Of a stretch of 64,000 nucleotides of DNA, positions 1 through 10,043 are shown piece by piece (position 1 is the stretch's first letter; the number at the start of each line of letters is the position of its first letter). The notes beneath the pieces were generated by a model. It ran no database searches. It was not told where the DNA came from and saw only the letters and a program-made list of their open reading frames with translations. Source of the stretch: Anaerostipes sp. 992a (GTDB lineage: Bacteria > Bacillota > Clostridia > Lachnospirales > Lachnospiraceae); NCBI RefSeq assembly GCF_001940245.1, contig NZ_MJIG01000001.1, forward strand, positions 62,001 through 126,000, written 5' to 3'. The position numbers and the translations under genes were made by a program.

Positions 1-1
1 T

Positions 2-412
2 TCAGAGTTTCTTCAATTTGGGGAGAAAAAACCAAAGATATTAAAGCTCTTTGCTTTTTCTAATGAAGCCATTCTCATGAAGAATATAAAAAATCATTTT
101 AGTGATTGGAAAGAAATTTTTGTTACATCATCTGCTGTGTGGAATGTAGAAATAACAGCATCAGTGGCACAAAAAGGAAATATGTTGAAAAAAATAATTC
201 AGTACTATGGGGTTTCAGAAGACGAAGTAATTATATTTGGAGATGGAGAAAATGATGAAACGATGTTTCAGAAATTTAGACGATCTCGTGCAGTAGGAAA
301 CGCAGTTCCATTGATTCGTGATTTGTCAGAGAAAGTGATAGGATGTAATTACGAAAATGGTGTAGCAAAAGAAATTTATCAAATTTTGAATCATAGGAAT
401 TTTACAAAATGA
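2..412 (+). CDS. HAD-superfamily (Cof-type) hydrolase, C-terminal part
   Basis: The reading frame is open from base 2, so the gene starts upstream of the window; about 136 residues are visible. The motif IIFGDGENDETMF is the motif IV loop of HAD phosphatases (GDGxND, Mg2+-binding), preceded by a conserved Lys (AQKGNMLKKI) as in Cof/YbiV-type sugar-phosphate or nucleotide phosphatases. The frame ends at TGA 410-412. The substrate cannot be told. The N-terminal DxDGT motif would lie outside the window. Confidence 0.8.
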   Translation, partial: SEFLQFGEKKPKILKLFAFSNEAILMKNIKNHFSDWKEIFVTSSAVWNVEITASVAQKGNMLKKIIQYYGVSEDEVIIFGDGENDETMFQKFRRSRAVGNAVPLIRDLSEKVIGCNYENGVAKEIYQILNHRNFTK

Positions 413-494
413 ACCGCTTCCTTTTTTTCGTAGCAGACTTTGATACAAATTCTTTAAAAATGGCAATCCTTTTTTGAAAAGCAGATGAGACGAT

Positions 495-1832
495 TCATAA
501 TCTGTGCATCCATTTTCTTTTACGAAGTACAATTATAGATATGCCAAAGCGAATACATTCTTCTAATGAGAGAATAAAATAAACATATGGGATGGATAGT
601 TTCAGAAAAAATGCTGCAAACAGACCAAGCGGTACTCCAAATCCCCATGTTCCGATTAGGTCAATGAGCATAACATATTTTGTTTTACCGCCGCTTCGGA
701 TGATTCCACCACTAACAATCATATTTTCCACTTTAAATGGAGCAATGATTGCATAGGCAACCAGAATCTGCTGTGTAAAAAGCTTTACAGATTTCTCCAC
801 CTGGTAAATTTCTATGTAATAGGTACTTGTCAAAAGAATGATCACAGATAATAGAATGGAACCGATAAAGCCATATAAAATCAGTTTTTTTGATGCTTGA
901 TAGGCCTCCTCATATTCTTCATTTCCAAGTTTTTTTCCAATAATCACACTGGCAGCCTGTGATAGTCCACAAAGTGCTCCGATCATCAACCCTTGAACCG
1001 GATTTATAAGAGTCATTGCAGCGCTGGCTTTTGTTCCCATGTGACCATAAATAGCAGCATATACATTTTCGCCAAGACTCCATACAAATTCACAAACCAG
1101 AATGGGAAAAAGTATGGAGGCGTATTGATGCCAATTAAATTTTTCCATCGTATTGCTGACGCAGGAAGTCTTTGTTACATAGGTTCTGTTTTTTGCCAGC
1201 ATAATCAGCATAATGATAACATTCACACATTGCGAGATGACCGTTGCGATTGCGGCACCCTTCGCACCCATTGGGGCAAATCCAAATGCTCCGAAAATGA
1301 GAAGATAGTTTAATCCTGTGTTTAAAATGGCAGATGCAATGCTTGCATAAAGAGGAATCTGTGCTTTTTCCATACAGCGAAACATAGTAGAAAGCAGAGT
1401 AGCTCCGGCTATTGGAAGAAAGGTTCCTGCAATGATTGAAAGATAACGGGAAGCAGCAATCAGAGTCTGAGAGTCTTTTGTATAAAAACACATAATGTGT
1501 TTTGGAAATGCGATGCAAACAATAGAAAAGCCTATGGCCATTATCAATGCGATTGTAAGGTTCAGGTAAAAGCTTCTTCGTATTTCCTGTCTGTTTTTTT
1601 GTCCCATATATTGAGAAATCATAATTCCGGCTACAGCACCAATCGCTGCAACCATAACAGAAAAAATAGATGAAAATTTTCCAGCAAGCCCAATGCCGGC
1701 AATGCTCACACTTCCAAGCTGACCGATCATGATCTGATCGACAATACTGAAGGAAGCTTGAAGCATTGACTGAAGGGCAACTGGAATTGCCAAATTACAT
1801 ACTGTATTAAAAAAACTTTGGTTCTTTTTCAT
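495..1832 (-). CDS. MATE family efflux transporter
   Basis: A 445-residue polytopic membrane protein with about 12 hydrophobic segments arranged as two similar halves, as in the multidrug and toxic compound extrusion (MATE) family. The N-terminus (NLAIPVALQSMLQASFSIVD) and the GLAGKF/ISQYMGQ region are typical of the NorM/DinF-like branch. Such proteins export cationic drugs or metabolites by Na+ or H+ antiport. The start is the ATG at 1832, with a purine-rich AGAGAGGG site upstream. It converges with the HAD gene and is probably monocistronic. Substrate unknown. A second MATE protein in the window (21250-22614) is only distantly similar. Confidence 0.9.
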   Translation of the reverse strand: MKKNQSFFNTVCNLAIPVALQSMLQASFSIVDQIMIGQLGSVSIAGIGLAGKFSSIFSVMVAAIGAVAGIMISQYMGQKNRQEIRRSFYLNLTIALIMAIGFSIVCIAFPKHIMCFYTKDSQTLIAASRYLSIIAGTFLPIAGATLLSTMFRCMEKAQIPLYASIASAILNTGLNYLLIFGAFGFAPMGAKGAAIATVISQCVNVIIMLIMLAKNRTYVTKTSCVSNTMEKFNWHQYASILFPILVCEFVWSLGENVYAAIYGHMGTKASAAMTLINPVQGLMIGALCGLSQAASVIIGKKLGNEEYEEAYQASKKLILYGFIGSILLSVIILLTSTYYIEIYQVEKSVKLFTQQILVAYAIIAPFKVENMIVSGGIIRSGGKTKYVMLIDLIGTWGFGVPLGLFAAFFLKLSIPYVYFILSLEECIRFGISIIVLRKRKWMHRL

Positions 1833-1942
1833 AGGAAGCCCTCTCTTAAATACAAAACAAAGTGTCTTACAAAATATAAATTATATAGTAGTCAAAAAAC
1901 AGTGTCAAGAATCCCTTTCTTTGTAAAAATAAATATTTTGTC

Positions 1943-1971
1943 TTGACAGTTAAGAAATGATGGATTAGATT
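1943..1971 (+). promoter_or_regulatory. sigma-A promoter of lrgAB
   Basis: Perfect -35 TTGACA at 1943-1948, a 17-base spacer and -10 TAGATT at 1966-1971, located 84 bases before the lrgA start. It lies between divergent genes (MATE on minus, lrgA on plus). Confidence 0.75.
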
Positions 1972-2054
1972 GATAATTATGCGATTATTTCATATTGGAA
2001 TAAAAGAAAATAGATGAGCAAGAAGAAATTTACTAGTTTGAAAAGAGGCGCATT

Positions 2055-2423
2055 ATGAAATACTTGAAACAATTTACTATTATTTTAATCCTTTCGTTTA
2101 TTGGAGAGGCTTTACATGAAATTTTACCATTTCCGGTACCGGGAAACATCTATGGGATTGTGTTGCTGTTTTTTTTATTGGAAACCAAATGGATACCTTT
2201 GTCGGAAATTGAAGATACAGGAAATTTTTTAGTGGAGATTATGCCGGTGATGTTTATCCCTGCAGCAGTAGGCCTGATCGACGTATGGGATGTGATCCAT
2301 CCATCATGGATTTCCTATATAGTGATTATTGTCGTATCAACATTTCTTGTCATGATTGTTGCGGGCAGGGTAACGCAGGCATTTATGAAAAAAGAAAAGA
2401 AAGAAGAAAAGAAACATGAATGA
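2055..2423 (+). CDS. lrgA: LrgA/CidA family holin-like membrane protein
   Basis: A 122-residue protein with four hydrophobic segments and the family signature PFPVPGNIYGIVLLF near residue 28-42, as in LrgA/CidA/YohJ proteins. The charged Lys/Glu-rich tail is typical. LrgA-like proteins act with LrgB in the membrane to modulate murein hydrolase release, and in several Firmicutes in pyruvate transport under overflow conditions; which applies here is not visible. Start ATG 2055 follows an AAGAGG site. The 3' end overlaps lrgB by 8 bases, so translation is coupled. Confidence 0.88.
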   Translation: MKYLKQFTIILILSFIGEALHEILPFPVPGNIYGIVLLFFLLETKWIPLSEIEDTGNFLVEIMPVMFIPAAVGLIDVWDVIHPSWISYIVIIVVSTFLVMIVAGRVTQAFMKKEKKEEKKHE

Positions 2424-3108
2424 TTTTTTATATAACACGGTATTTGGGGGAGTAGCCATCTCTCTAGGTACATATTTTTTAGGAATGTGGATTCAGAAAA
2501 AGTGTAAAATGGCCATATTAAATCCGTTATTGATTTCCATTGTATTTACAATAGCATTTCTGGTAGCTGGACATGTGGATTATGATAATTACTATGAGGG
2601 TGCAAAATATATCAGTTACCTTCTGACACCAGCAACCATCTGTCTGGCGATTCCCCTGTATGAGCAATTTGAGATTTTGAAAAAGAATTGGAGGGCGGTT
2701 TTGATTGGGATTGTTAGCGGAGTTTTTACATCTCTAATTTCTGTTCTGGTAATCTCGTTTCTTTTTCATTTTAGTCATGCAGAATATGTGACGTTCCTTC
2801 CTAAATCCATCACCACAGCAATCGGAATGGGAGTATCAGAAGAACTTGGAGGGTATGTTTCAATTACTGTAGCAGCTATTATTATAACTGGAATCTTAGG
2901 AAATATATGTTCTGATTTTATATTAAAATGTTTTCATATCAAAGAACCTGTGGCAAAAGGAATTGCCATTGGCGTTTCCTCCCATGCAGTGGGAACAGCA
3001 AGAGCAATGGAAATGGGAAAAATCGAGGGAGCTTTAAGTAGCTTATCCATTGTGGTAGCAGGAATTTTTACCGTAGTGGGAGCGTCTTTCTTTGCGATGA
3101 TCTGGTGA
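2416..3108 (+). CDS. lrgB: LrgB/CidB family membrane protein
   Basis: A 230-residue integral membrane protein of normal length for LrgB/YohK. The diagnostic block [19 protein letters not shown] lies around residues 127-145, followed by [20 protein letters not shown]. It forms an operon with lrgA (8-base overlap) and ends just before a strong terminator. The pair is expected to work as one membrane complex in overflow/pyruvate handling or autolysis control. No LytSR-type regulator gene is adjacent, so control cannot be inferred from neighbours. Confidence 0.9.
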   Translation: MNDFLYNTVFGGVAISLGTYFLGMWIQKKCKMAILNPLLISIVFTIAFLVAGHVDYDNYYEGAKYISYLLTPATICLAIPLYEQFEILKKNWRAVLIGIVSGVFTSLISVLVISFLFHFSHAEYVTFLPKSITTAIGMGVSEELGGYVSITVAAIIITGILGNICSDFILKCFHIKEPVAKGIAIGVSSHAVGTARAMEMGKIEGALSSLSIVVAGIFTVVGASFFAMIW

Positions 3109-3147
3109 AAAATAGGATAATTTAGTAGAACTGCCAAAAGGCAAAAG

Positions 3148-3185
3148 AGAACTGTATGTTGTTGTTTGAGATACAGTTCTTTTTT
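3148..3185 (+). terminator. Rho-independent terminator after lrgAB
   Basis: Stem AGAACTGTAT (3148-3157) pairs with ATACAGTTCT (3171-3180) and is followed by a T run to 3185. Confidence 0.85.
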
Positions 3186-3243
3186 GTTACATAAGAAGTT
3201 TTTCGAATTTCTTATGTAACATTTTTGGACATAGAGAGTCTAA
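3185..3243 (+). promoter_or_regulatory. Inverted repeat and putative ECF-type promoter of the sigma gene
   Basis: A perfect 13-bp inverted repeat (TGTTACATAAGAA at 3185-3197, complement at 3209-3221) begins at the last base of the lrgB terminator. Its right arm contains TGTAAC (3215-3220), followed 17 bases later by GTCTAA (3238-3243). This bipartite arrangement resembles promoters of ECF sigma factors rather than the TTGACA/TATAAT type. The site lies about 57 bases before the downstream sigma gene, so autoregulation is likely. The promoter assignment is inference. Confidence 0.45.
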
Positions 3244-3299
3244 TAGTATGAAGGGAAAAAGTCATGCTATATTGTTCTCAGAATGTGAAGGAGGATATT

Positions 3300-4514
3300 A
3301 TGCAAGAAAACGAAAAGCCAATAAGCGAGGAAGCTCTGCTGGCTGAATATGAAGCAGTGTATTATTATATACTGGCAATCTGTCAGAATCAAAATGAGGC
3401 TCAGGACATTACACAGGAAACTTTTTTAAAAGCGATGCTCTCTTCTACTACATTTCAGGGAAGGAGTAGTCTATATACGTGGTTGTGTACGATTGCAAAA
3501 AACCTGTGGATAAATAAATGCCAAAAAAGAAAAAAGGAGATTTTCCTGGAGGAAAAAACGAAAGAAGTCACAGGATTAGAAAAATCAATGGAGATTTTGT
3601 TTTGTGAAAAAGCTGCATCCAGAAGAATTCATCAAATTCTGCATGTGATGGAAGAACCATATAAAGAGGTATTTTCCTTACGGACATTTGGGGAACTTTC
3701 TTTTGCAGATATTGCAGATTTGTTTTCAAAAACGGAGAGCTGGGCGAGAGTTACCTATTATCGGTCTAAGAAAAAGATTGTGGATCATGTTGTTTCTGAT
3801 GCTACAGCATTCATGGTAAAAAAGCATTTAGATAGTTGTGAAAACTGTAAAGCGGAATACCAAATATTGTGTGCTAATTTATCTATGCAGAAGGACGAAA
3901 AACAGGTTACAAAATTGAAATTTCAGGAATTTCAAAATAAAATGAAAAAGAAAAAGTGGAAGACTGTGTTGATAGCAATCTTGATTACTTGTTTTCTATT
4001 TGTAGGAGGAGGTTATTTTTTGACACAGGTTCCGTTTGTTCATGTTTCCGATGATGTTGTAAAAATAACACAAATCTATCGTTTTAAAGAAAATGGAGAA
4101 ACCAAATTATTTATACAATATGGTACTCCTGTATATAAATATCCATCAAAGTGCAATATAACCATAACAAAAATAAAAGATGGCTGTATCAGATTACATT
4201 TTAATATTCAGAAATCAGTAGTATCTGGAGTAGTAAAAGGTATTAATATCGGTAATCAGTATGATGTGATTGATGCTATACCAGATGATTTTGATACTAT
4301 TTATATGGGAGATAAAGTAGTCTGGAGAAGGGAGGAGCATAAATCAGAGCAAGTTCCAGCATATGTTTATGAATATGATAATAAGGACGTTGAGGCATGG
4401 ATTCATGATTCTGATCCGAAATATGGGGAGTATTTTGAAGCACAGTATAAAGATGGAAGAATTGTACGGTGGAATTTGGCAGGTAAGGTAATTTCAGATG
4501 GCATGGATAAGTAA
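3300..4514 (+). CDS. ECF-type sigma factor fused to an anti-sigma-like zinc-finger/membrane protein
   Basis: A 404-residue protein; ATG 3300 is chosen because AAGGAGG precedes it. Residues about 10-165 are an ECF sigma factor: region 2 (NEAQDITQETFLKAM, YTWLCTIAKNLWINKC) and region 4 (EVFSLRTFGELSFADIADLF). The chain then continues without a stop into VKKHLDSCENC, the HxxxCxxC part of the zf-HC2 zinc finger of anti-sigma factors, then a Lys-rich stretch, one transmembrane segment (around 228-246) and an extracellular domain of about 150 residues. These are normally two adjacent genes. The usual anti-sigma start, with its DLLPLY-type motif, is missing, which suggests an in-frame deletion joined them. 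The result would be a membrane-tethered sigma factor. Confidence 0.8.
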   Translation: MQENEKPISEEALLAEYEAVYYYILAICQNQNEAQDITQETFLKAMLSSTTFQGRSSLYTWLCTIAKNLWINKCQKRKKEIFLEEKTKEVTGLEKSMEILFCEKAASRRIHQILHVMEEPYKEVFSLRTFGELSFADIADLFSKTESWARVTYYRSKKKIVDHVVSDATAFMVKKHLDSCENCKAEYQILCANLSMQKDEKQVTKLKFQEFQNKMKKKKWKTVLIAILITCFLFVGGGYFLTQVPFVHVSDDVVKITQIYRFKENGETKLFIQYGTPVYKYPSKCNITITKIKDGCIRLHFNIQKSVVSGVVKGINIGNQYDVIDAIPDDFDTIYMGDKVVWRREEHKSEQVPAYVYEYDNKDVEAWIHDSDPKYGEYFEAQYKDGRIVRWNLAGKVISDGMDK

Positions 4515-4656
4515 TATGATTCATAACTCATTTTGCCCTTATATGATCGAAAATTTGAATAAATTGCTATGATATGCACAGACTATAGAAAACGAATTTT
4601 TCTGAACAGAGACAAAGGAAAAGTTATGAATTCTATCTGGAAGGAGATCATGTGAC

Positions 4657-6609
4657 ATGAGCAATCGCCTAAAAAATGAGAGCAGCCCATATCTTTTACA
4701 GCATGCACAAAATCCGGTGGACTGGTATCCATGGGGAGAGGAGGCTTTTGAAAAGGCAAGACGAGAGGATAAGCCGGTGTTTCTGAGTATTGGCTACAGC
4801 ACCTGTCACTGGTGTCATGTCATGGCCCATGAGAGCTTTGAAAACCATGACATTGCAGACATATTAAATCAGAATTTTATATCCATCAAGGTGGACCGGG
4901 AGGAACGCCCGGACGTAGATCGTGTATATATGGCAGTCTGTCAGGCGCTGACGGGAAGCGGAGGCTGGCCTGTGAGCATTTTTCTTACGCCCGAACAAAA
5001 ACCTTTTTATGCAGGGACTTATTTTCCACCAGTATCCCAGTATGGGATGATCGGTTTTGGGGATTTACTGCTTGCAATTGTGGATAAATGGAAGACACAG
5101 CGGCCCCATCTGTTGAAATCAGCAGAAGAGATCCTTTCGCATATGCAGATGGAAGAGGGGGAGATTCATGAGACTATGGAGGAGCAGCTTCCCAAGAAGG
5201 CAGCAGAGCAGTTTTTACGAAGTTTTGATAAAGAAAATGGCGGTTTTGGGCAGGCACCGAAGTTTCCGACAGCCCATAATCTGATTTTTCTTATTCTGTA
5301 TTCTATCATTTATAAGGATAAGAATGCTTTGAAGCAGGCCGCGTTTACGTTAGAAAAGATGCGAAGAGGAGGAATTTTTGACCAGATTGGCTATGGGTTT
5401 TCCAGATATTCCACCGATGCGTATTTTCTGGTTCCTCATTTTGAGAAGATGCTGTATGACAATGGTCTGTTGATATTATCCTATGCTGCTGCATATAAGG
5501 CTACTGGAGAAAAACAGTTTCTTATCACCGCAGAACAGACAGCGGAATATGTTTTGCGGGAAATGGCAGGGCCTTTGGGAGAATTTTACTCTGCCCAGGA
5601 TGCGGACAGTGAGGGAGAGGAAGGTAGATATTATGTCTTTCGTTACGAAGAAGTCATAAGGGTCCTCGGAGAGGAAAAGGGGCGAAGATTTTGTGATTAT
5701 TTTGGAATGACAAAGCAGGGAAATTTTGAGGGGAAGAACATTCCAAATCTACGAAATGGCAAGAAAATTTCTCATGAATTGGAAGAGGAAAGAAAGCTGT
5801 TATACGAGTATCGCAAATCCCGTACCAGTCTTCATCTGGATAATAAGGTTCTTACTGCATGGAATTCCCTGATGATCTGTGCTTTGGCCATCCTTTACCG
5901 AGTAACAGGAAAGAAGCATTATCTTCATGCCGCCCAAAAGAACCAGGAGTTCATAGAACAGTATCTTACAAATGAAAATTGTCTCTACGTAAGCTGTCAT
6001 GATCAGATACCGTCCGTAAATGGATTTTTGGATGATTATGCATATTATGTGGCAGGGTTGCTCAGCTTATATGAAGTTACGGGAGAATCCTGTTACCAAG
6101 AGCGAGCAGAAGAGGTTATGGAGGAGGCACAGAGACAATTTTGTGATTCCAAAGGAAGGGGATATTTTCTTTATGGAACGGAGAATGAAAATCTCATTAC
6201 AAAGCCGAAGGAAACCTATGACGGAGCACTGCCAAGTGGAAATTCTGTGATGGCATATTGTCTGGTGCGGATTTGGCAGCTGACCGGGAGAGAAGAGGAC
6301 CGGAAACGAGCAGAAAAGCAGCTGATCTTTTTATCTGGAAAAGCAAGGGAGTATCCTGCTGGACATAGCCTGTTTCAAATTGCACTGCTTTTCTATCTCC
6401 ATCCGCCAAAAAAGATTACGGTGGTTCTTTCCAGGGACGAAAAAGCACAGAATATGTATCCTCGTCTGCCATTGTATGCAGATGTTCGCATTCTTTTGGA
6501 GCCGGAAGAAGGCTATTCACTCATAAACGATCAAACTACGTATTATGTCTGTGAAGGGCATACATGTTTTCCTCCATCCAATGAACTTCCAGGAGGAAAG
6601 AAGATATGA
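4657..6609 (+). CDS. Thioredoxin domain protein, DUF255/YyaL (SSP411) family
   Basis: A 650-residue protein of normal family length (650-700). It opens with the conserved [19 protein letters not shown] and contains the redox CHWC motif at about residues 50-53 inside a thioredoxin-like domain (1-170). The rest is an (alpha/alpha)6-barrel domain resembling N-acylglucosamine 2-epimerase, with the typical [20 protein letters not shown] block. The biochemical role of the family is not established. It is cytosolic (no signal peptide). The stop overlaps the next start by 4 bases (ATGA), so it is translationally coupled with the FAD/Rieske oxidoreductase. Confidence 0.9.
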   Translation: MSNRLKNESSPYLLQHAQNPVDWYPWGEEAFEKARREDKPVFLSIGYSTCHWCHVMAHESFENHDIADILNQNFISIKVDREERPDVDRVYMAVCQALTGSGGWPVSIFLTPEQKPFYAGTYFPPVSQYGMIGFGDLLLAIVDKWKTQRPHLLKSAEEILSHMQMEEGEIHETMEEQLPKKAAEQFLRSFDKENGGFGQAPKFPTAHNLIFLILYSIIYKDKNALKQAAFTLEKMRRGGIFDQIGYGFSRYSTDAYFLVPHFEKMLYDNGLLILSYAAAYKATGEKQFLITAEQTAEYVLREMAGPLGEFYSAQDADSEGEEGRYYVFRYEEVIRVLGEEKGRRFCDYFGMTKQGNFEGKNIPNLRNGKKISHELEEERKLLYEYRKSRTSLHLDNKVLTAWNSLMICALAILYRVTGKKHYLHAAQKNQEFIEQYLTNENCLYVSCHDQIPSVNGFLDDYAYYVAGLLSLYEVTGESCYQERAEEVMEEAQRQFCDSKGRGYFLYGTENENLITKPKETYDGALPSGNSVMAYCLVRIWQLTGREEDRKRAEKQLIFLSGKAREYPAGHSLFQIALLFYLHPPKKITVVLSRDEKAQNMYPRLPLYADVRILLEPEEGYSLINDQTTYYVCEGHTCFPPSNELPGGKKI

Positions 6610-7973
6610 AGTCGTTATGGAGAGCACAAGAAGAGAAGCTGGAAGCAGGACCTGCAGATCCGGCATTAAAAAAAGTGCATTGGGATGTTATTGTGATCGG
6701 CGCTGGTATGGCGGGAATCCTGATTGCTTATCAGCTAAAGGAGCAGGGAAGAAGAGTCCTTGTTCTGGAAGCAGATACCATTGCTTCTGGTCAGACGGAG
6801 CGTACGACAGCAAAGATCACAAGCCAGCATGGATGTAAATATAGCAGTCTGATCAAGAAGGTCGGTAAGGAAAAAGCAAGATTGTATGCTCAGGCAAATG
6901 AGGCGGCCATAAAAGAGTATGAACGGCTGATCAAGAAATATAAGATTGACTGTCAGTTTGAGAGGGTTACGGCTTATTTATATAGTCGGAAGGAAGAAGA
7001 AAAGCTGAGAAATGAGATAAGAGCTGCCAAAGAGGTCGGAATTGATGCATTTTTTACAAAAGAAACACAGCTTCCATTTCCAGTGGTGGGAGCCGCAGGA
7101 TTTCGTCATCAGGCACAATTTTCGCCACTGATATTCTTACAATATATTGCTGCCCAATTAGAGGTTTTGGAGCATACCAAGGTCATTGGAATCAAAGATC
7201 ATAAAGTGATGACCAATGCGTCCGTTTTCTCAGCCGATAAAATAGTCGTTGCTGCTCATTATCCTTTCTTAAATATTCCTGGATTTTATTTCTTACGGCA
7301 GCATCAGGAACGAAGCTATGTGCTGGCGTTGTCTGGCTGTGAAAGAATACAGGGAATGTATTATGGCATAGATGAAGATGGGCTTTCTTTTCGTCAGGCA
7401 GGAGAGCATCTGCTGCTTGGAGGAAGTGGTCATCGGACAGGTATTCATCATGGAAAATGTGCTTATGAAAATCTTTGGCAAGAGGCAAGAAAGTATTACC
7501 CAGAATGCAGGGAAGCATATCGTTGGTCGGCACAGGATTGTATGCCTCATGATGGGATTCCCTTCATCGGGAGATATTCTTACTTTACCCCTGATCTTTA
7601 TGTGGCAACTGGGTTTCAAAAGTGGGGGATGACCTCTTCCATGGTAGCGGCTATGATCTTGCGGGATGAAATATGTGAGAGAGAGCATCCATATAAGAAA
7701 GTATTTTCTCCGCAGAGGATGAATGTTCGGGCATCTATCGGGAATTTATTATGTGATGTAGGAATGAGTATTGAGGGACTGATCAAGGGAATCGTACCAC
7801 AAGGGCCGGGGAGATGCGCTCATCTTGGATGTGGACTTACCTGGAATCCAGATGAGAACAGCTGGGACTGTCCCTGCCATGGATCACGATACGATGAAAA
7901 TGGAAGGCTTCTTGACAATCCTTCCAAAAGAAATTTAAAGAACATGAAAGTGGACAAAAAGGAAGAATTATGA
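6606..7973 (+). CDS. FAD-dependent oxidoreductase with C-terminal Rieske [2Fe-2S] domain
   Basis: A 455-residue protein. The dinucleotide-binding GAGMAG motif sits in [17 protein letters not shown] (about residues 29-45) and is followed by a DAO-type glycine/D-amino-acid oxidase fold. The C-terminus carries a Rieske cluster site, CAHLGC (about 400) and CPCHGS (about 419), giving CxH...CxxH ligation. Proteins of this build occur widely in Firmicutes and Bacillus; the substrate is unknown. The 4-base overlaps with both neighbours make this the middle gene of a tight three-gene redox operon. Confidence 0.88.
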   Translation: MKSLWRAQEEKLEAGPADPALKKVHWDVIVIGAGMAGILIAYQLKEQGRRVLVLEADTIASGQTERTTAKITSQHGCKYSSLIKKVGKEKARLYAQANEAAIKEYERLIKKYKIDCQFERVTAYLYSRKEEEKLRNEIRAAKEVGIDAFFTKETQLPFPVVGAAGFRHQAQFSPLIFLQYIAAQLEVLEHTKVIGIKDHKVMTNASVFSADKIVVAAHYPFLNIPGFYFLRQHQERSYVLALSGCERIQGMYYGIDEDGLSFRQAGEHLLLGGSGHRTGIHHGKCAYENLWQEARKYYPECREAYRWSAQDCMPHDGIPFIGRYSYFTPDLYVATGFQKWGMTSSMVAAMILRDEICEREHPYKKVFSPQRMNVRASIGNLLCDVGMSIEGLIKGIVPQGPGRCAHLGCGLTWNPDENSWDCPCHGSRYDENGRLLDNPSKRNLKNMKVDKKEEL

Positions 7974-8815
7974 AAAACTTTTTTAATGGGTGGTATATGA
8001 AGTGTCAGTCGAAAGAGCATACGGTGGCAGTCATACCGGCAGTCCATCAGAAAAATGGGCAAAAGAGTTGTTCCATTCAGTTGATTACGGAAAATGGGGT
8101 GTGGATGGCCAAAATGCCGGGAAATATATTCTGCAGGGATAAAAGAGGAATTTCCATTGGGGAAAATCGGTTCAGTCAGAGGGGAATCCGGTTGCATCTG
8201 GTTACATCCAGACTGGACGCAAAAGGAGAACTGAGATTTGGGCCCCTCTCTTCCTTAAGATATGATATCATGGGTCCTTTTGCTCTCATACCATTTCTGG
8301 AATGTAAACATCGTGTCTTTAGCATGAAGCATTTGGTTACTGGAACACTTAGCATAAATGGTCGCAGCTATTGTTTTGATCATGACTGGGGATACTGGGA
8401 AGGAGATTGTGGATATTCTTTTCCAAAAGAATATGCATGGACTCAGTGTTGTTTTCCCGGAGGCTCTTTGATGCTGTCTGTAGCAGATATTCCTATGGCA
8501 GGGTTTCATTTTACTGGTACGATCGCTGTGGTTATGTGGCATGGACGAGAATATAGGATGGCCACTTATCTGGGGGCAAGAGTAATACACATTCAGCGAG
8601 GAAAGCTGCGAATCCGACAGGGAGATATGGAATTGGAAGCCTGGCTTTTAGAGGCAGCACATCAGCCATTACAGGCCCCAGTGGCGGGAGATATGGGACG
8701 AACCATTCATGAAAGCGCTGTCTGCAGAGCTTATTACCGATTTCGGAAAGGAAACCGAATTCTTTTTGCATTTGAAACCAGGAAGGCCTCGTTTGAATAT
8801 GAATATGCATTGTGA
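7970..8815 (+). CDS. Tocopherol cyclase-like family protein
   Basis: A 281-residue soluble protein beginning NFFNGWYMKCQS, with the HDWGYWEGDCGYSFPKEYAW block at about residues 138-157 that marks the tocopherol cyclase-like family (PF14249). In plants and cyanobacteria members close the chromanol ring; Clostridia make no tocopherol, so the bacterial reaction is unknown. It begins inside the stop of the oxidoreductase gene (ATGA overlap) and ends before a terminator. The coupling to an FAD/Rieske enzyme hints at a lipid or quinone-like substrate, which is inference only. Confidence 0.8.
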   Translation: MKNFFNGWYMKCQSKEHTVAVIPAVHQKNGQKSCSIQLITENGVWMAKMPGNIFCRDKRGISIGENRFSQRGIRLHLVTSRLDAKGELRFGPLSSLRYDIMGPFALIPFLECKHRVFSMKHLVTGTLSINGRSYCFDHDWGYWEGDCGYSFPKEYAWTQCCFPGGSLMLSVADIPMAGFHFTGTIAVVMWHGREYRMATYLGARVIHIQRGKLRIRQGDMELEAWLLEAAHQPLQAPVAGDMGRTIHESAVCRAYYRFRKGNRILFAFETRKASFEYEYAL

Positions 8816-8827
8816 ATAAAAGAAGAC

Positions 8828-8862
8828 AAAAGGGCTTTTCTCAAGTGGAAGAGCCCTTTTAA
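8828..8862. terminator. Bidirectional terminator
   Basis: AAAAGGGCT (8828-8836) pairs with AGCCCTTTT (8852-8860). T runs lie on both strands, serving the redox operon (plus) and thiD-cytX (minus), which converge here. Confidence 0.85.
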
Positions 8863-8870
8863 TGTTGCTT

Positions 8871-10043
8871 TTATCTACGATTTCCAATTACTTTTTTTAC
8901 GATACAGCACAAAAGAATCGTGATCACCATATCAGGAAGTGTATTTCCAACAATAATATCTACGGTCATCAGGAATCGATATGCGATAAATCCGATTACC
9001 CAGACGATCAGATTTGGTAAATTGATGCCTTTTCTGCTGTGGTCATCATGGAATAAGAAAAAGTCTGCAATCTGAATCGCGATCATTGGTGCAAATACGG
9101 AGCCGATGAGATAAAGAAAGTTAGTAATATTATCCATTGGGTATACGATGGCAGCGATGGTTCCTAAGATGGTCACAACGATAGCCACATGTTTTCCGTT
9201 GAGATTTGGAAAGATGGATTCGCTGGAAATACCAGCGGAATACGCATCCAGGAAAGTAGTAGTTACGGTTGAGAATACGATGATCAGCAATCCTGCAATT
9301 CCAAGTCCTGCTTTTAACATAATCTGTGCGATGTCGTATTCGCCGGTATAGATCGCTGCGCCCATACCAATGATATACATCCAGCTGCTGACAATTCCAT
9401 AGACAATAGCACTGGCAGCAGTTGCTTTCACAGGCTCTTTGGCTTCTCTTGTATAATCACTGATCAGTGGAAGCCAGGATAGAGGCATTGCTACGGCCAA
9501 TTCTACGGCTGCTCCAAATGTCATGCTGTCATCTGCGATCATTCCTACAGCTCCGGAATCGAAGAAGATGACCTTGGATAGGATTAAAGTCAGAATAAAC
9601 AGGGCTGACATGGCAATTACGTTTATTTTTCCAAGGTTTGTGATACCAATGACAATCCAGAGGATGATCAGGGCACCAATGACAAGACACCAGATAAAGC
9701 TTCCTGTATCCATCAGGCCATTGGCAGCAAGGGCTCCATCGTAGATCATAATGGCCGTCCAGCCGACCAGCTGGAGAACATTTAGAATGGAGAAAAGCAG
9801 ACTTCCTGTTTCTCCAAAACTCATTTTTACGGTTTCCATAGCGCTTCGTCTTGACTTTCCACCGATGATGCCGGCTAAGAATAGCATTAGACATCCGATC
9901 ACATGTCCAATGACAATTGCGGCTAATCCTTTGGAAAAACCAAGAGGTGCCAGATAGGTACCAGTCAGGATTTCGGCGATGGAAACACCGGCACCGAACC
10001 AGATCAAACTATTTTCAAAAATGGAAGTACGTTTTGCAGACAT
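8871..10043 (-). CDS. cytX: Hydroxymethylpyrimidine (HMP) transporter, NCS1 family
   Basis: A 390-residue membrane protein of the nucleobase:cation symporter-1 family. It opens with NSLIWFGAGVSIAEILTGT and has the WLPLISDYTR motif (about residue 200) characteristic of CytX/CodB-like permeases. Its start codon overlaps the stop of thiD (TAATG at 10045-10041), and this pairing is the usual genomic evidence that CytX imports HMP for thiamine synthesis. The HMP is then phosphorylated by ThiD. The substrate is inferred from context; a cytosine permease would look similar. Confidence 0.85.
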   Translation of the reverse strand: MSAKRTSIFENSLIWFGAGVSIAEILTGTYLAPLGFSKGLAAIVIGHVIGCLMLFLAGIIGGKSRRSAMETVKMSFGETGSLLFSILNVLQLVGWTAIMIYDGALAANGLMDTGSFIWCLVIGALIILWIVIGITNLGKINVIAMSALFILTLILSKVIFFDSGAVGMIADDSMTFGAAVELAVAMPLSWLPLISDYTREAKEPVKATAASAIVYGIVSSWMYIIGMGAAIYTGEYDIAQIMLKAGLGIAGLLIIVFSTVTTTFLDAYSAGISSESIFPNLNGKHVAIVVTILGTIAAIVYPMDNITNFLYLIGSVFAPMIAIQIADFFLFHDDHSRKGINLPNLIVWVIGFIAYRFLMTVDIIVGNTLPDMVITILLCCIVKKVIGNRR

